From: Echinicola jeungdonensis
GTDB lineage: Bacteria > Bacteroidota > Bacteroidia > Cytophagales > Cyclobacteriaceae
Direction: 5' to 3'
DNA: 64,000 bases
NCBI RefSeq assembly: GCF_030409905.1
Contig: NZ_JAUFQT010000001.1
Span: 508,501-572,500 of the forward strand
The stretch's first letter is position 1. Every line of letters starts with the position of its first letter. This document shows positions 24,052-34,238 of the stretch, piece after piece. A program made the position numbers and the translations under genes. Below the pieces are notes generated by a model, which saw nothing but the letters and a program-made list of their open reading frames with translations, made no database searches and was not told the DNA's origin.

Positions 24052-25911
24052 ATGAGGATATTTTTGACTGCAGCTTTGATGTGCATTTTTGGGATGAACA
24101 TTCCCCAGGCTTCAGCCCAAGTTTGCAGATGGCAACAAGCTGTAAAATATGTAATGGAAGTGGACATGGATGTCAAGAAAAATCAATATGAGGGGCATCA
24201 AACCCTCCATTACACTAACAATTCCCCTGATACCCTTAGCAGGGTATTTTATCACCTTTATTATAATGCATTTCAACCCAATAGCATGATGGACACCCGC
24301 TCAAGGTCCATTATGGATCCTGACAGCAGGGTAAAAGATAGAATTGCCCATTTGAATGCCAATGAAATTGGATACCTGAAAGTTAATTCCCTGAAAATGG
24401 ATGGCAATAAAGTTGATTTTGAGCATGTGGGCACCATCCTGGAAGTAAGGCTGGAAAACCCCATTCTCCCCAAAAGCACCGTGGTATTTGAAATGGATTT
24501 TGAAGGACAAGTCCCCCTTCAAATTAGAAGAGCAGGTAGGGATAGCAAGGAAGGGATTGATTATTCCATGTCTCAATGGTATCCCAAAATGGCCAATTAT
24601 GATCAGCAAGGTTGGCATGCCAATCCTTATGTAGGCAGGGAATTTTATGGTATATGGGGGGATTTTGATGTTAAAATCACTATTGATAAATCCTATATCC
24701 TTGGAGGTACGGGATACCTTCAAAATCCTGAAGAAGTGGGCTACGGTTATGAGAAAGAAGGGCAAGAAGTAGATAGGCCATGGGGTAAAAACCTTACCTG
24801 GCATTTTTATGCTCCCAAAGTTCATGATTTTATGTGGGCGGCCGACCCCAATTATACCCATGACAAAATTCAAATGGACAATGGCGTGACCATTCATCAC
24901 CTATATCTCAAAAATGAAAATACTGCCCAAAACTGGGAAGCACTTAAATCCTTTACTCCTGAGGCATTGAAGTATATGAATAAACACTTTGGGGAGTACC
25001 CCTATGAACAGTTTTCAGTCATTCAAGGAGGGGACGGAGGAATGGAGTACCCCATGGCCACTTTGATAACAGGAGAAAGAAAACTAAGCAGTTTGGTGGG
25101 GGTAATGGTTCATGAGCTTGCTCATAATTGGTACCAAGGCGTACTGGCCACTAATGAATCTTTGTACCCTTGGATGGATGAAGGTTTTACCACCTTCGCA
25201 ACTAATAAAACCATGAACGCCATTTTTTCCAGTACTCCCCAAGACTTCCCCCAAAAATCTGCTTATTCGGGATATTACCATTTGGTAAAATCCGGAAGAG
25301 AAGAACCCATGAATACCCATTCAGACCATTTCCATACCAATATGGCTTATGGTTTGGCGGCCTATTCCAAAGGAGCGGTTTTTCTACAGCAGTTGGAATA
25401 CATCATTGGAAAAGAAAACCTGGAGCAAGGAATGATCCGGTATTTTAACACTTGGAAATTCAAACACCCCAATGCCAACGATTTTATACGGGTGATGGAA
25501 AAACAAAGTGGGCTTGAGCTGGATTGGTATAAAGAATACTGGGTCAACAGCACCAAAACGATTGATTATGCTGTCAAATCTGTAGAAAAACAGGATGGTT
25601 TCACCAATATCACCCTGGAAAGGGCAGGACTGATGCCCATGCCTATTGACCTGGTAATTACTTATAAGGATGGTTCCCGGGAAATGGTGTATTTGCCTTT
25701 GGTCATCCAAAGAGGGAATAAACCCGAGGAAAATAATTTACCTAAAAGAATTAAAACCCAAAAATGGCCCTGGACTAATATTCAAACCACCATTAGGCTG
25801 GATAAAGACATGGAAGACATTTCAATTGTTGAAATCGACCCCTCCCAAAGGTTGGCAGATATCAAAAGGGAAAATAATAAGGTGAATCTGGAAGCAGAAG
25901 AGACAGAATAA
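24052..25911 (+). CDS. M1 family metallopeptidase, exported
   Basis: A 619-residue zinc aminopeptidase-type protein. The start at 24052 gives a signal peptide MRIFLTAALMCIFGMNIPQA with AxA-like cleavage (ASAQ). The zinc site HELAHNW lies at about residues 354-360, and the third ligand Glu at about 377 is in WMDEGFT. GGMEYPMATLI replaces the GAMEN exopeptidase motif. An N-terminal beta domain spans about 30-230. The downstream Tyr of the catalytic centre is likely in MAYGLAAYSKGAVFL. Likely periplasmic or outer-membrane peptide hydrolysis. Promoter at 24001, terminator at 25945. Confidence 0.93.
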   Translation: MRIFLTAALMCIFGMNIPQASAQVCRWQQAVKYVMEVDMDVKKNQYEGHQTLHYTNNSPDTLSRVFYHLYYNAFQPNSMMDTRSRSIMDPDSRVKDRIAHLNANEIGYLKVNSLKMDGNKVDFEHVGTILEVRLENPILPKSTVVFEMDFEGQVPLQIRRAGRDSKEGIDYSMSQWYPKMANYDQQGWHANPYVGREFYGIWGDFDVKITIDKSYILGGTGYLQNPEEVGYGYEKEGQEVDRPWGKNLTWHFYAPKVHDFMWAADPNYTHDKIQMDNGVTIHHLYLKNENTAQNWEALKSFTPEALKYMNKHFGEYPYEQFSVIQGGDGGMEYPMATLITGERKLSSLVGVMVHELAHNWYQGVLATNESLYPWMDEGFTTFATNKTMNAIFSSTPQDFPQKSAYSGYYHLVKSGREEPMNTHSDHFHTNMAYGLAAYSKGAVFLQQLEYIIGKENLEQGMIRYFNTWKFKHPNANDFIRVMEKQSGLELDWYKEYWVNSTKTIDYAVKSVEKQDGFTNITLERAGLMPMPIDLVITYKDGSREMVYLPLVIQRGNKPEENNLPKRIKTQKWPWTNIQTTIRLDKDMEDISIVEIDPSQRLADIKRENNKVNLEAEETE

Positions 25912-25944
25912 TTTTTACCGGATTTTTGAAAATGCCGAATTTTA

Positions 25945-25984
25945 AAAAAAGGCATGGGGGTTAATTAACCTTGATGCCTTTTTT
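25945..25984 (+). terminator. intrinsic terminator after the M1 peptidase
   Basis: AAAAAAGGCAT (25945-25955) pairs with ATGCCTTTTTT (from 25974); the T-run ttttttctttct follows. Confidence 0.8.
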
Positions 25985-26206
25985 CTTTCTGATTGGAAAA
26001 ATATCCAGGTTCTTTTTACTGTTTTTATGGTTATTATTTAAAATGATGGATTTCCTGATTCATCTTTTATTTATAATTAAATCGCTGAATTAATATTGGC
26101 TCAAAGAGTCCCATTTTCCAACTACCCTAAAATCCAATCGAATCCATGTAGCCCTTTCTAGAAGATTTTCGTCTTAAGTATAGATGATTAACAAAAAATT
26201 ATTCCT

Positions 26207-26617
26207 ATGAAATCTAATTTCATTTTTCTTTTCATCTTCCTATTGATGGGTTGCCAAGTGCATGATGAGAAATCCCCCTATGAGAAAAACCCTGAAGGGC
26301 TATTGGGTAAATGGCAGATTGTAGAACGTACTTTTAGTATTGGCGGCCCCCCTCAAACCGAAGAAGTAGAAAATGGGGCGATTTTTAATTTTAAAGCAGA
26401 AAGCACATTTACAACAAGTGGTTTTGACCAATGTTATGAGGGGACATTTTCTGTGGATGGGGATGAACTAACATTAACCTCTTTATGCCAGGTTGAGGAA
26501 GCTGAAAATTCCATAGTTTATCAAATGAGTTTCCAAGAAGACTTTATGGAACTTTTCCCGATTGACCCCATTTGTATTGAGGGATGTAGCAAAAAATTGA
26601 AAAAATTAATTCAATAA
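26207..26617 (+). CDS. small lipocalin-like lipoprotein
   Basis: 136 residues. A short signal peptide ends at a lipobox (LLMGC, Cys16). GLLGKWQIVERTFS and FNFKAESTFTTSGFD, then CYEGTFSVDGDELTLTS, have the spacing of the Bacteroidota lipocalin-like_4 / DUF domain, a small beta-barrel. No function is known. It stands alone, between two terminators. Confidence 0.75.
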   Translation: MKSNFIFLFIFLLMGCQVHDEKSPYEKNPEGLLGKWQIVERTFSIGGPPQTEEVENGAIFNFKAESTFTTSGFDQCYEGTFSVDGDELTLTSLCQVEEAENSIVYQMSFQEDFMELFPIDPICIEGCSKKLKKLIQ

Positions 26618-26959
26618 AAATTTATTTTTCATTGAATTACAGCAACTTAAACACCTTGTACCACTGTTCAAAACCGAACACAAATGTTTTTTTTATTAAT
26701 TTGTAATGGGATTAATTCAGCGAAATTTCCTCCCTAATCCTCCCCTAACATCCTGAACTTCCCATTTCCTAGTTCATTATTTATCAATATTTTTTCTTAT
26801 TAAATTCATTGGCAATAAAACCATTTTTGTAAATGAACAGATCATAAGTAGAAAGCAATTTTGATTTTTGAGCCATAAAATAAGAAACCTCCGGGGCAGT
26901 ACCCCGGAGGTTTGAACACTTAAAAAACCACCAACCTTTAAATAAATCTACATAAACTA
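26618..26959. other. intergenic region, terminator only
   Basis: 342 bases, AT-rich, no gene. The only structure seen is the strong hairpin at 26885-26913. Confidence 0.6.
26885..26913 (-). terminator. terminator of the RND efflux operon
   Basis: AAACCTCCGGGG (26885-26896) and CCCCGGAGGTTT (26902-26913), a perfect 12-bp GC-rich stem with a 5-base loop, 47 bp beyond the RND gene stop on the minus strand; a tct-tatttt stretch follows it. Confidence 0.85.
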
Positions 26960-29900
26960 TTACTTGCGAATAGCTATATTGATTTTATCTGCCAATAAAT
27001 ACATGACAGGTACTATTACTAACGTCAAAAAGGTAGCAAAGGTTAACCCAAAAATAACTGTCCATGCCATTGGACCCCAAAAATCTGCATTATCTCCCCC
27101 AATATAAAATTGTGGATCGAAAGAAGATAATAGGGTAAAGAAATTGATATTCATTCCTAAGGCCATGGGTACCAATCCCAAAACAGTGGTGATGGCTGTC
27201 AGGAGCACGGGCCGAAGACGGGTTTTCCCCCCTTCCACAATACTTCCCACCACTTCAGAATAGGGAAGGTGATCCCCCTCCTCTATTTCAAGTTCAACCC
27301 TTTTCCGCTTTCTAACCAGGTTGGTATAGTCTATTAATACAATAGCATTATTTACAACCACACCTGCAAGGGAAATGATACCTATTCCGGTCATGATCAC
27401 CACAAAATCCATATTGAAAATGGAAAGCCCAATAAACACTCCAATGGTACTCAAGAGCACCGAACACATAATAATAAATGGAGTCATCAAAGAGTTAAAC
27501 TGGGCCACAATGATAAGGAAAATGGCAGAAACTGCTATGATCATGGCTCGCATCAGGAATGCCATGGACTTGGCCTGTTCCTCCTGTTCTCCCGTAAACT
27601 TGATATCCATATCCTCAGGTAACTCATAATCAGCCAAACGGGTCCGGATTTTTTCATTGACCTCATTGGCATTAAAACCTTCATTGACATTGGAATAAAT
27701 GGTAATCACTTTATCCAAATCCTTTCTTTTTACAGAACCATAGGTGGAGCTATATTCTATGTCAGCAACAGAGGAAATGGGGATATGGCGGCGATTACCG
27801 AATTTGTCCATAAAATAAATTTTCTTGTTGACCAGGGCATTTACATCATACCGGTATTTGTCCGCCAACCGAAGTTCAATGGGAAAGTCATCTTCTCCTT
27901 CCTTATATTTGGATACTTCCTGACCGAATAATGCAGTTCTCAACTCATTGGCAATGGTATAGGTGGACAAACCAAACCTTCTGGCTTTTTCCCGGTCAAT
28001 ATGCACGATCAACTCAGGCTTTCCGGTTTCCAGATCCAGTTTCAGTTCTTCAATTCCTCCAATATTTCCAGAATTAATATAATCCTGGATATCCTTCACC
28101 TCAGTCACCAATCTTTCATAATTCTCCCCACTAACTTCGATATTGATGGGTTTTCCAACAGGAGGACCATTTTGCTCTTTATCAACCGTTACTTGAACTC
28201 CAGGGTATTTATTCGTCAGTTTCCGAATATCCTCCATGATTTCGGAAGTATTCTTACCATTTCGGTATTGGTACTCCAAAAAGCTCACTGTAAGCATGGC
28301 CTTGTGTGGAGTCACCCCCATGCTGGGGCCTTCAGCAGGATCACTGGTTCCTTCACCCACCTGCGCAATAAATGAATCCACAATGTCTTTGTGGGGCTCC
28401 AAATACTCAAGGACTTTGGCCTCCACTTTTTGACTAAAATCATTGGTAGCCTCAATATCGGTTCCGATCGGGTGTTCGATAAAAATATTAATGTAATTGG
28501 GATCACTTTCAGGAAAAAACTCCACCTCCGGAGATCTAAGCATTAATAGTAATAATGAGAATGCAAGAATCCCGAACATCCCAAAGAAAAACAAATAAGG
28601 TTTGGCCCCATTTAAGGCAAAAGTCAACAACCTTTCATAATGGTTTTCCAGGCGAACCAGAAAATCCAATTGGAACCAGCGGATGGCCTTTCGCATAAAT
28701 AAGGTATTGACTAGGGTGATAATAACCGCTAACATCAATATGTTGGCAATGGTATATACCTGCCCCAGATAAAATAAGGTGGCCATAGTCAATAGGATCC
28801 CTGCAATCACGAAAGATCTTTTTCTTGGGCTTACTTTTTTCATATCCTGGACCTTCATGAACATGGAAGTCAAAACAGGATTGATCACCAATCCGACAAA
28901 CAAGGAAGAAGAAAGGACGATAATAAGGGTTATGGGAAGGTATTTCATAAACTCTCCCATCAAATCCCCCCAGAAAGCCAAGGGGATAAAAGCTGCAACC
29001 GTGGTTGCTGTTGAGGTAATAATTGGCCAAGCAACTTCACCTACACCTTCCTTGGCAGCCCTAATGGTGGTTTTACCTTCCTGCATCAAACGGTAAATAT
29101 TTTCAACCACCACTATACCGTTATCTACCAACATTCCCAGCGCCAAAATCATTGAGAACAGAACCATCATGTTTAGTGTAACCCCAAATGCATTGAGGAT
29201 CATAAAGGAGATGAACATGGACAAAGGAATCGCTACCCCCACAAAAAGGGCATTCCTGAAACCGAGGAAAAACATCAGCACGGTAATAACCAATATCACT
29301 CCGGAGATAATACTGTTTTCCAAATTTTCCACCATACTTCGGGTAAACTTGGATTGGTCGTTGGTAATGGTCACCTCCAAATCAGGTGGAAAATAGTTGT
29401 TCTTGGCGTTTTCCAGGATCTCCTTGATCTTATCACTGGCCTCCAAAAGGTTTTCCCCACCTCTTTTTACTACATTGACAGTCACCACGGGCAATTTGGA
29501 AGAGCGGGCATAACTTTCCCTTTCCTTATAGGTATCCCTTACAGTGGCTACATCTTTGAGGTAAACAATATTTTTCCTTTCATTTTTAATGATGATGTCA
29601 TCGAGTTCTTTGGGATCCTCAAATTCCCCTGTGATCCTCACAGCCCTGCGGAAATCCCCGCTAAGGATATTTCCTCCGGACATGGTTAGGTTCTCTGCAG
29701 AGATGGCATCGGAGATATCCCCAAAACTCACTTCCATCGCCTCCATTTTAAATAGGTCCGTGTCAACCCTTATTTCCCTATCAATGGTTCCGGTAAGGTC
29801 TGCCTTAGAAATTTCCGGTAAGGCTTCAATTTCATCCTCCAGGTACTCCCCAAATTTTTTGAGTTCTTCCTGGGAGTAATTCCCTGAAAGATTGACAAAC

Positions 29901-30364
29901 ATGATGGGCATTTCTGAAAAATCCAGCTCAAAAATATTAGGGTCCTGGTCAAGGTCAGTAGGCAGCTCACTTTTGGATTTATCCACCGCATCTTTTACAT
30001 CCTGTAGGGCCCTTGATATCTCTACACTCTGGTTAAATTCCACAATAATAGTGGAATAATCCTGAATAGAGGTGGAATTGATATTTTTAACATCTTTCAG
30101 GGATTTCAATTCCTTTTCTATGGGCCTGGTAATCAGGTTTTCCATATCCACTGGGGAGTTTCCCGGGTAACTTGTTCCTATATAAACCGTAGGAATCACA
30201 ATTTCCGGAAAACTTTCTTTGGGCATCGTTTTATATGCATATACCCCCATAAAAGTGATGATCAGCGACAAAATGATCACACTTGTCCGGTTATTGATCG
30301 AAAGAGTGGATAGACCAAATTCCCTAATGACCCTTCCTGATTTTTTTGGTTGTTGTTCAGCCAT
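26960..30364 (-). CDS. RND efflux transporter, AcrB/HAE1-like inner-membrane pump
   Basis: 1134 residues, proton-driven pump of the ACR_tran family: 12 membrane helices and two large periplasmic loops. TM1 begins VIILSLIITFMGVYAYKTMP, followed by SFPEIVIPTVYIGTSYPGNSP. The helix-4 motif is LGMLVDNGIVVVENIYRLM, with one Asp where AcrB has Asp-Asp. The helix-10 region is LAGVVVNNAIVLIDYTNLV, and its Lys site is not evident. It forms a tripartite pump with the adaptor and TolC encoded upstream. The substrate is unknown. Start 2 bases from the adaptor stop (30367), so the genes are tightly joined. Confidence 0.93.
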   Translation of the reverse strand: MAEQQPKKSGRVIREFGLSTLSINNRTSVIILSLIITFMGVYAYKTMPKESFPEIVIPTVYIGTSYPGNSPVDMENLITRPIEKELKSLKDVKNINSTSIQDYSTIIVEFNQSVEISRALQDVKDAVDKSKSELPTDLDQDPNIFELDFSEMPIMFVNLSGNYSQEELKKFGEYLEDEIEALPEISKADLTGTIDREIRVDTDLFKMEAMEVSFGDISDAISAENLTMSGGNILSGDFRRAVRITGEFEDPKELDDIIIKNERKNIVYLKDVATVRDTYKERESYARSSKLPVVTVNVVKRGGENLLEASDKIKEILENAKNNYFPPDLEVTITNDQSKFTRSMVENLENSIISGVILVITVLMFFLGFRNALFVGVAIPLSMFISFMILNAFGVTLNMMVLFSMILALGMLVDNGIVVVENIYRLMQEGKTTIRAAKEGVGEVAWPIITSTATTVAAFIPLAFWGDLMGEFMKYLPITLIIVLSSSLFVGLVINPVLTSMFMKVQDMKKVSPRKRSFVIAGILLTMATLFYLGQVYTIANILMLAVIITLVNTLFMRKAIRWFQLDFLVRLENHYERLLTFALNGAKPYLFFFGMFGILAFSLLLLMLRSPEVEFFPESDPNYINIFIEHPIGTDIEATNDFSQKVEAKVLEYLEPHKDIVDSFIAQVGEGTSDPAEGPSMGVTPHKAMLTVSFLEYQYRNGKNTSEIMEDIRKLTNKYPGVQVTVDKEQNGPPVGKPINIEVSGENYERLVTEVKDIQDYINSGNIGGIEELKLDLETGKPELIVHIDREKARRFGLSTYTIANELRTALFGQEVSKYKEGEDDFPIELRLADKYRYDVNALVNKKIYFMDKFGNRRHIPISSVADIEYSSTYGSVKRKDLDKVITIYSNVNEGFNANEVNEKIRTRLADYELPEDMDIKFTGEQEEQAKSMAFLMRAMIIAVSAIFLIIVAQFNSLMTPFIIMCSVLLSTIGVFIGLSIFNMDFVVIMTGIGIISLAGVVVNNAIVLIDYTNLVRKRKRVELEIEEGDHLPYSEVVGSIVEGGKTRLRPVLLTAITTVLGLVPMALGMNINFFTLLSSFDPQFYIGGDNADFWGPMAWTVIFGLTFATFLTLVIVPVMYLLADKINIAIRK

Positions 30365-30366
30365 TT

Positions 30367-31524
30367 TTATTCTTGAACAATTTCGACATTAAAACCCTCA
30401 CCTACTTCTCTGAAACCTTTATCGACCAGCAGTTCATCTCCATCCAAACCTTTGGTAACTTCTGCAGTCCTATGATAAGTTTTTCCCCGGGTGATGTATT
30501 TTTTCTTTGCCTGGTTATTTTCCACAACATAAACAAAATCACCCCGATTATCCCGCTGAATCAAATTGGCAGGAACCGTCACTGCTTTTTCATTTTCATA
30601 ATCTTTTATCTTCAATACCGAAATCATATTTGGTTTCACCTCTTTTAAATTGGGGAGAAAAACTTCCACCTTAAAGGTCCTGTTATCCGGATTGATCACA
30701 GCCCCAACTGCTGTCACCTTGGTTTTAAGATTTTTCTCAATGGAGGGAAATTCAACATTGACCGAGTCACCCTGGCCCAGGACACCTACATAAGTTTCAG
30801 ATATATCACCTTCAATATAGAGTTTACTATCCCCTACAAAATTAAACATGGGCATTCCGGGTTGAACCAATTCTCCCACTCTAACCATTACATCCTCCAC
30901 TGTCCCATTAAATGGAGCAATTATGCTTGTTTTGTCTTTTCTGGTTTTTAGCGAGGCCAAGTTGTTTTCCAATGTTTCCATGCGGTTTTTGGCTTCTAAA
31001 AATTGTACTTCTGTCCCAATTTCCTGATCCCACAGCCTTTTTTGTTTGTTGTAAAGAATTGTTGCAAGTTCAAGTTGGGTTTCTACCTCTTCTATATTAT
31101 TGTTGATAGTTTCAGCATCCACCTTGGCCAATACCTGGCCTTTTCGGACCTGCATACCTTCCAAGGCATTGATTTCTTCAATTCTGCCAGAAACCTCTGC
31201 ACTGATATTGACATTCATCTTGGACAATACCGAACCAGTAACCTCCACATAATGTTTAAAGTGCTCTTTTTGAGCTTTAGTGGTGGTTACCAAAACCGAT
31301 TTGCGGTTGTTCAGGGCAAATACGGGATCTTCCTGAGCAATTTCATTTTCCAGATTTTTGATTTTTGCCCTTAAATCTTGGACTTCATTTTTGTAGGCGG
31401 TCAGTTGTTCCTTTTTGGCCTCCAAGTCTAATTCTTGCTGTCCACAGGAAAAAGTAAAACCAGCAGTTAAGGCAAAAAACAATTTCAAATAGGTCTTCAT
31501 ATTTTTATAGGTATCGGTTTTCAT
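30367..31524 (-). CDS. RND efflux periplasmic adaptor (HlyD/AcrA-like), lipoprotein
   Basis: 385 residues. The signal peptide ends at a lipobox (FTFSC, then GQQE), so it is lipid-anchored. A coiled coil follows at about 34-66, then the lipoyl-like VEVTGSVLSKMNVNISAEV, a hairpin at about 125-190, TSIIAPFNGTVEDVMV and beta-barrel sequence. Start: ATG at 31524 overlaps the TolC stop (ATGA), suggesting coupling; an internal ATG at 31500 would also give a good signal peptide. Partner of the pump at 26960. Confidence 0.92.
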   Translation of the reverse strand: MKTDTYKNMKTYLKLFFALTAGFTFSCGQQELDLEAKKEQLTAYKNEVQDLRAKIKNLENEIAQEDPVFALNNRKSVLVTTTKAQKEHFKHYVEVTGSVLSKMNVNISAEVSGRIEEINALEGMQVRKGQVLAKVDAETINNNIEEVETQLELATILYNKQKRLWDQEIGTEVQFLEAKNRMETLENNLASLKTRKDKTSIIAPFNGTVEDVMVRVGELVQPGMPMFNFVGDSKLYIEGDISETYVGVLGQGDSVNVEFPSIEKNLKTKVTAVGAVINPDNRTFKVEVFLPNLKEVKPNMISVLKIKDYENEKAVTVPANLIQRDNRGDFVYVVENNQAKKKYITRGKTYHRTAEVTKGLDGDELLVDKGFREVGEGFNVEIVQE

Positions 31525-32876
31525 TTCAAAATTCCCAAGGCTTTTTCCAAATCAACTTTGGCCACCAAGGCATCATATAAAGCTCCAAAATAGTTGGTTT
31601 CCGCTTCTTTTAAGTCAGCATCGGCTTCCACCACTTCAAGATTGGAGCCCACTCCTTCATTAAATTTTATCCGGGCGATGTCATAAACTTCCCGGGCAAG
31701 TTCTCTGTTTTCCTCCTGAACTTCCAGAGCCTTTAAGCTATTCCGCAGATTGGTCCTGGCCTGAAACCGTTCCAAAGCAATATTATTTTCCAATAATACA
31801 CGTTGGTTTTCAAGTTGTTTGAGCTTAATCCGATTTTGCTGAATTTTATGACTTTTGGACAAGCCATCAAAAATCGGCACACTTAAACTCAAACCCACAA
31901 ATGAACCGGTAAACCAATTTTCCCCATCCCAGGTGGTGGAAAAGCTTTGTCCAGCCCCATTTCTTTGGTAAGTAAAATTTGCATTAAGCTGGGGAAGGTA
32001 TTTCACATGGTTATTTTTAAGATCCAACCTTACCAGGTCCATATTGGTTTTTAACTGATCAATTTCAACTCTTTGTGATCCCTCCTGATTGATCAAAGCC
32101 CTGATATCATCTGGTTGGTTCATTTCATCCAGGTTATCCGTAACCACCAACTCATAAGACTTGGGCAACCCCATTTGAATTTTTAACAATTCTTTGCTCA
32201 CCAGAATAGCGGCCCTGATCCGGTCCAATTCTGTTAATATATTGTTTTGTTGCACCTTGATCCTGGAGACATCAATTTTTTCTGCAAACCCCTCGCGATA
32301 AAGAGCATTGGTTTCCCTCAGCAAGGTATCGATCCTTGCCAGGTTGGCTTCCACCAATTCCAGCCTTTCCCGATTGACCAAAACTGAAAAATAGGCTTTT
32401 TTGACATTGACAATCACATCATTTTGGGTCTTTTTCCTGTCAAATTCACTTAACTCCCGATAAGTTTTTGCGGCTTTTAAGCCCACAAAATAGGAACCGT
32501 TAAAAAGCATCTGTTCCACTGTAAGGGTTATGCCGCTTTGATAATTGACCCCAAATTGCACCGGTAACACATCCGATGGATTATCCGGATCAGCAAATGG
32601 CCCTTCATTGGGCAAAAACATCACCGGAATGGATAAATTTTTAGTAAAGTCAAAATTTCCATTGATTTGTGGGAGCCCCTGTGCCGTCCTTTCCCCAATT
32701 GAAGCCTCGGCGGCATACGTTTCTAAAAGAGCATTTTGGGCTGCCACATTATTTTCCAAGGCATATTGGATGCTTTCCTCTAATGTGAATTTGACGATTT
32801 CCTGAGAAAAAGCCTTCCCAGGGCTTAGCCCCAATAAAAACATGCCTAAAAGGGCTACTCTAATAATACTACCCAT
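31521..32876 (-). CDS. TolC family outer-membrane efflux protein
   Basis: 451 residues with a signal peptide ending KAFSQ (about residue 25). The OEP repeats are visible, each beginning with a helical TLEESIQYALENN-type or NVKKAYFSVLVNRERLE-type segment; the second half starts near 240 and ends VVEADADLKEAETNYFGALYDAL. It forms the outer-membrane duct for the adaptor and pump. It starts 3 bp after the TetR gene, so the regulator and pump are one operon. Confidence 0.93.
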   Translation of the reverse strand: MGSIIRVALLGMFLLGLSPGKAFSQEIVKFTLEESIQYALENNVAAQNALLETYAAEASIGERTAQGLPQINGNFDFTKNLSIPVMFLPNEGPFADPDNPSDVLPVQFGVNYQSGITLTVEQMLFNGSYFVGLKAAKTYRELSEFDRKKTQNDVIVNVKKAYFSVLVNRERLELVEANLARIDTLLRETNALYREGFAEKIDVSRIKVQQNNILTELDRIRAAILVSKELLKIQMGLPKSYELVVTDNLDEMNQPDDIRALINQEGSQRVEIDQLKTNMDLVRLDLKNNHVKYLPQLNANFTYQRNGAGQSFSTTWDGENWFTGSFVGLSLSVPIFDGLSKSHKIQQNRIKLKQLENQRVLLENNIALERFQARTNLRNSLKALEVQEENRELAREVYDIARIKFNEGVGSNLEVVEADADLKEAETNYFGALYDALVAKVDLEKALGILK

Positions 32877-32879
32877 TTC

Positions 32880-33500
32880 CTAGTCCTGGTTATTGATTTG
32901 CTGATAAAATAATTCTCTTCCCTTTTCGGTAAGTACTCCATGAATAAAATGGTCCAAAAGGCTTACTTGCACCTCCAAAATGTTAAACTTGGATGGAGGA
33001 AATTTCAAGGGATCAAAGGTATCCGACAATTGTTCCATTCGCATATTGGCCAAAATTTCCATATTTAATTCAGGACGAAAAAAACCTTCCTTTTGTCCTC
33101 TTTTCAGAATATCCAATATTCCCTTGACTGCACAATTCTCCTTAAAATCCTCATATAAGGCCCAACTCTTAGGATAATACCTCTGAATTTCCCCTAGCAC
33201 CAATGGGTTTATTTGGGAAAAACGCTCACGGATATAAGAGGACATCTTTACAAAATGTTTGATTGGACAGGGCTCTTCTTCCACCAATCTCAAAAAAACC
33301 TGTTTATCTTCCTTTAAAGCCTGCGAAAAAGCTTCATAAACCAAATCCCCCTTGTCTCTGAACTCTTGATAAATGGTCTTTTTTGATACACCGCCCATTC
33401 TTGCAATATCATCCATGGTCACATACTTTACGCCCAAACGGGTAAATTGATCCACGGCCACCTCAATAATCTTTTCTCGCGTCTCCAATTCGTAATCCAT
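32880..33500 (-). CDS. TetR/AcrR family transcriptional regulator
   Basis: 206 residues. The N-terminal HTH is REKIIEVAVDQFTRLGVKYVT (with VTMDDIARMGGVSKKTIYQEF as recognition region, residues 27-47). The C-terminal domain is the ligand-binding part and is not otherwise recognisable. As the first gene of the TolC-adaptor-RND operon it most likely represses its own promoter in the 33501-34238 region until an efflux substrate binds; the site was not identified. Confidence 0.92.
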   Translation of the reverse strand: MDYELETREKIIEVAVDQFTRLGVKYVTMDDIARMGGVSKKTIYQEFRDKGDLVYEAFSQALKEDKQVFLRLVEEEPCPIKHFVKMSSYIRERFSQINPLVLGEIQRYYPKSWALYEDFKENCAVKGILDILKRGQKEGFFRPELNMEILANMRMEQLSDTFDPLKFPPSKFNILEVQVSLLDHFIHGVLTEKGRELFYQQINNQD

Positions 33501-34238
33501 TAATTAATCATGGCAAAACTCAGGAAACTTTAAAAATTTTCAAAGTTTCCAACCGTTTATTTCCAAGAATTAACAATTTTTTCTTTCGGATCCGAAGATT
33601 CATAAACTCCTATATTACAACACCTTAATCAACCAACCAACAAGTTAAGCGCTTAAGTGGACAATAAAAACACCTATTTAATTGCATTAAATGATAGATT
33701 AATAGCTTATGTACATAAGGTTAAAAACTTCGCTATTCGACATTTTTGTAATCAAATCAACAATAATTAGGATGATATTTTCTTGAAAAAACCTTCTATC
33801 AATAGCAGGCTATTTCTAAATCAAAGCCACAAAAAATTTCCCACCTTAATGTTTCATCTTTCCAAGCATCGTTAGTTGGCTTGGATAGGCAAGAACCTAA
33901 TTCCAAAAGGGCTCCATTTGGGAAATCACCGAAATTTTTCCCTCAAGCGCCATCGACATGATTGCTATTTCTGAGCTATTGCCTTTCAAACTGCTTTTAA
34001 TTATTCAAAACGGAAAGTACTTGTTGCAAAAAAAATCAACCAATTTCAATTAATACTTTAATATATAAGGACTTTAACCTCATTCTTCGACCTCATTTTG
34101 GATTTCCTTCTCATCAGAATTACTTCTCATTTAACAATAACGAAAAAAATAAGGGGCAAAATTAATGATCAATTTATTCTTTGGTAGCATTTGCTTACCT
34201 TTGCTGCTTAATTAAACGATCATCCAATAAACAAGGAC
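33501..34238. other. 738-bp intergenic region between divergent TetR and purL
   Basis: No ORF or RNA gene is supported. It must hold promoters for both directions; for purL a TACCTTTG box at 34196-34203 is the best candidate. No clear inverted TetR operator could be picked out. Confidence 0.5.
34196..34203 (+). promoter_or_regulatory. possible -7 box of the purL promoter
   Basis: TACCTTTG fits TAnnTTTG, 36 bp before the ATG. The only nearby TTTG (34180-34183) is too close, so the -33 element is not confirmed. Confidence 0.4.
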
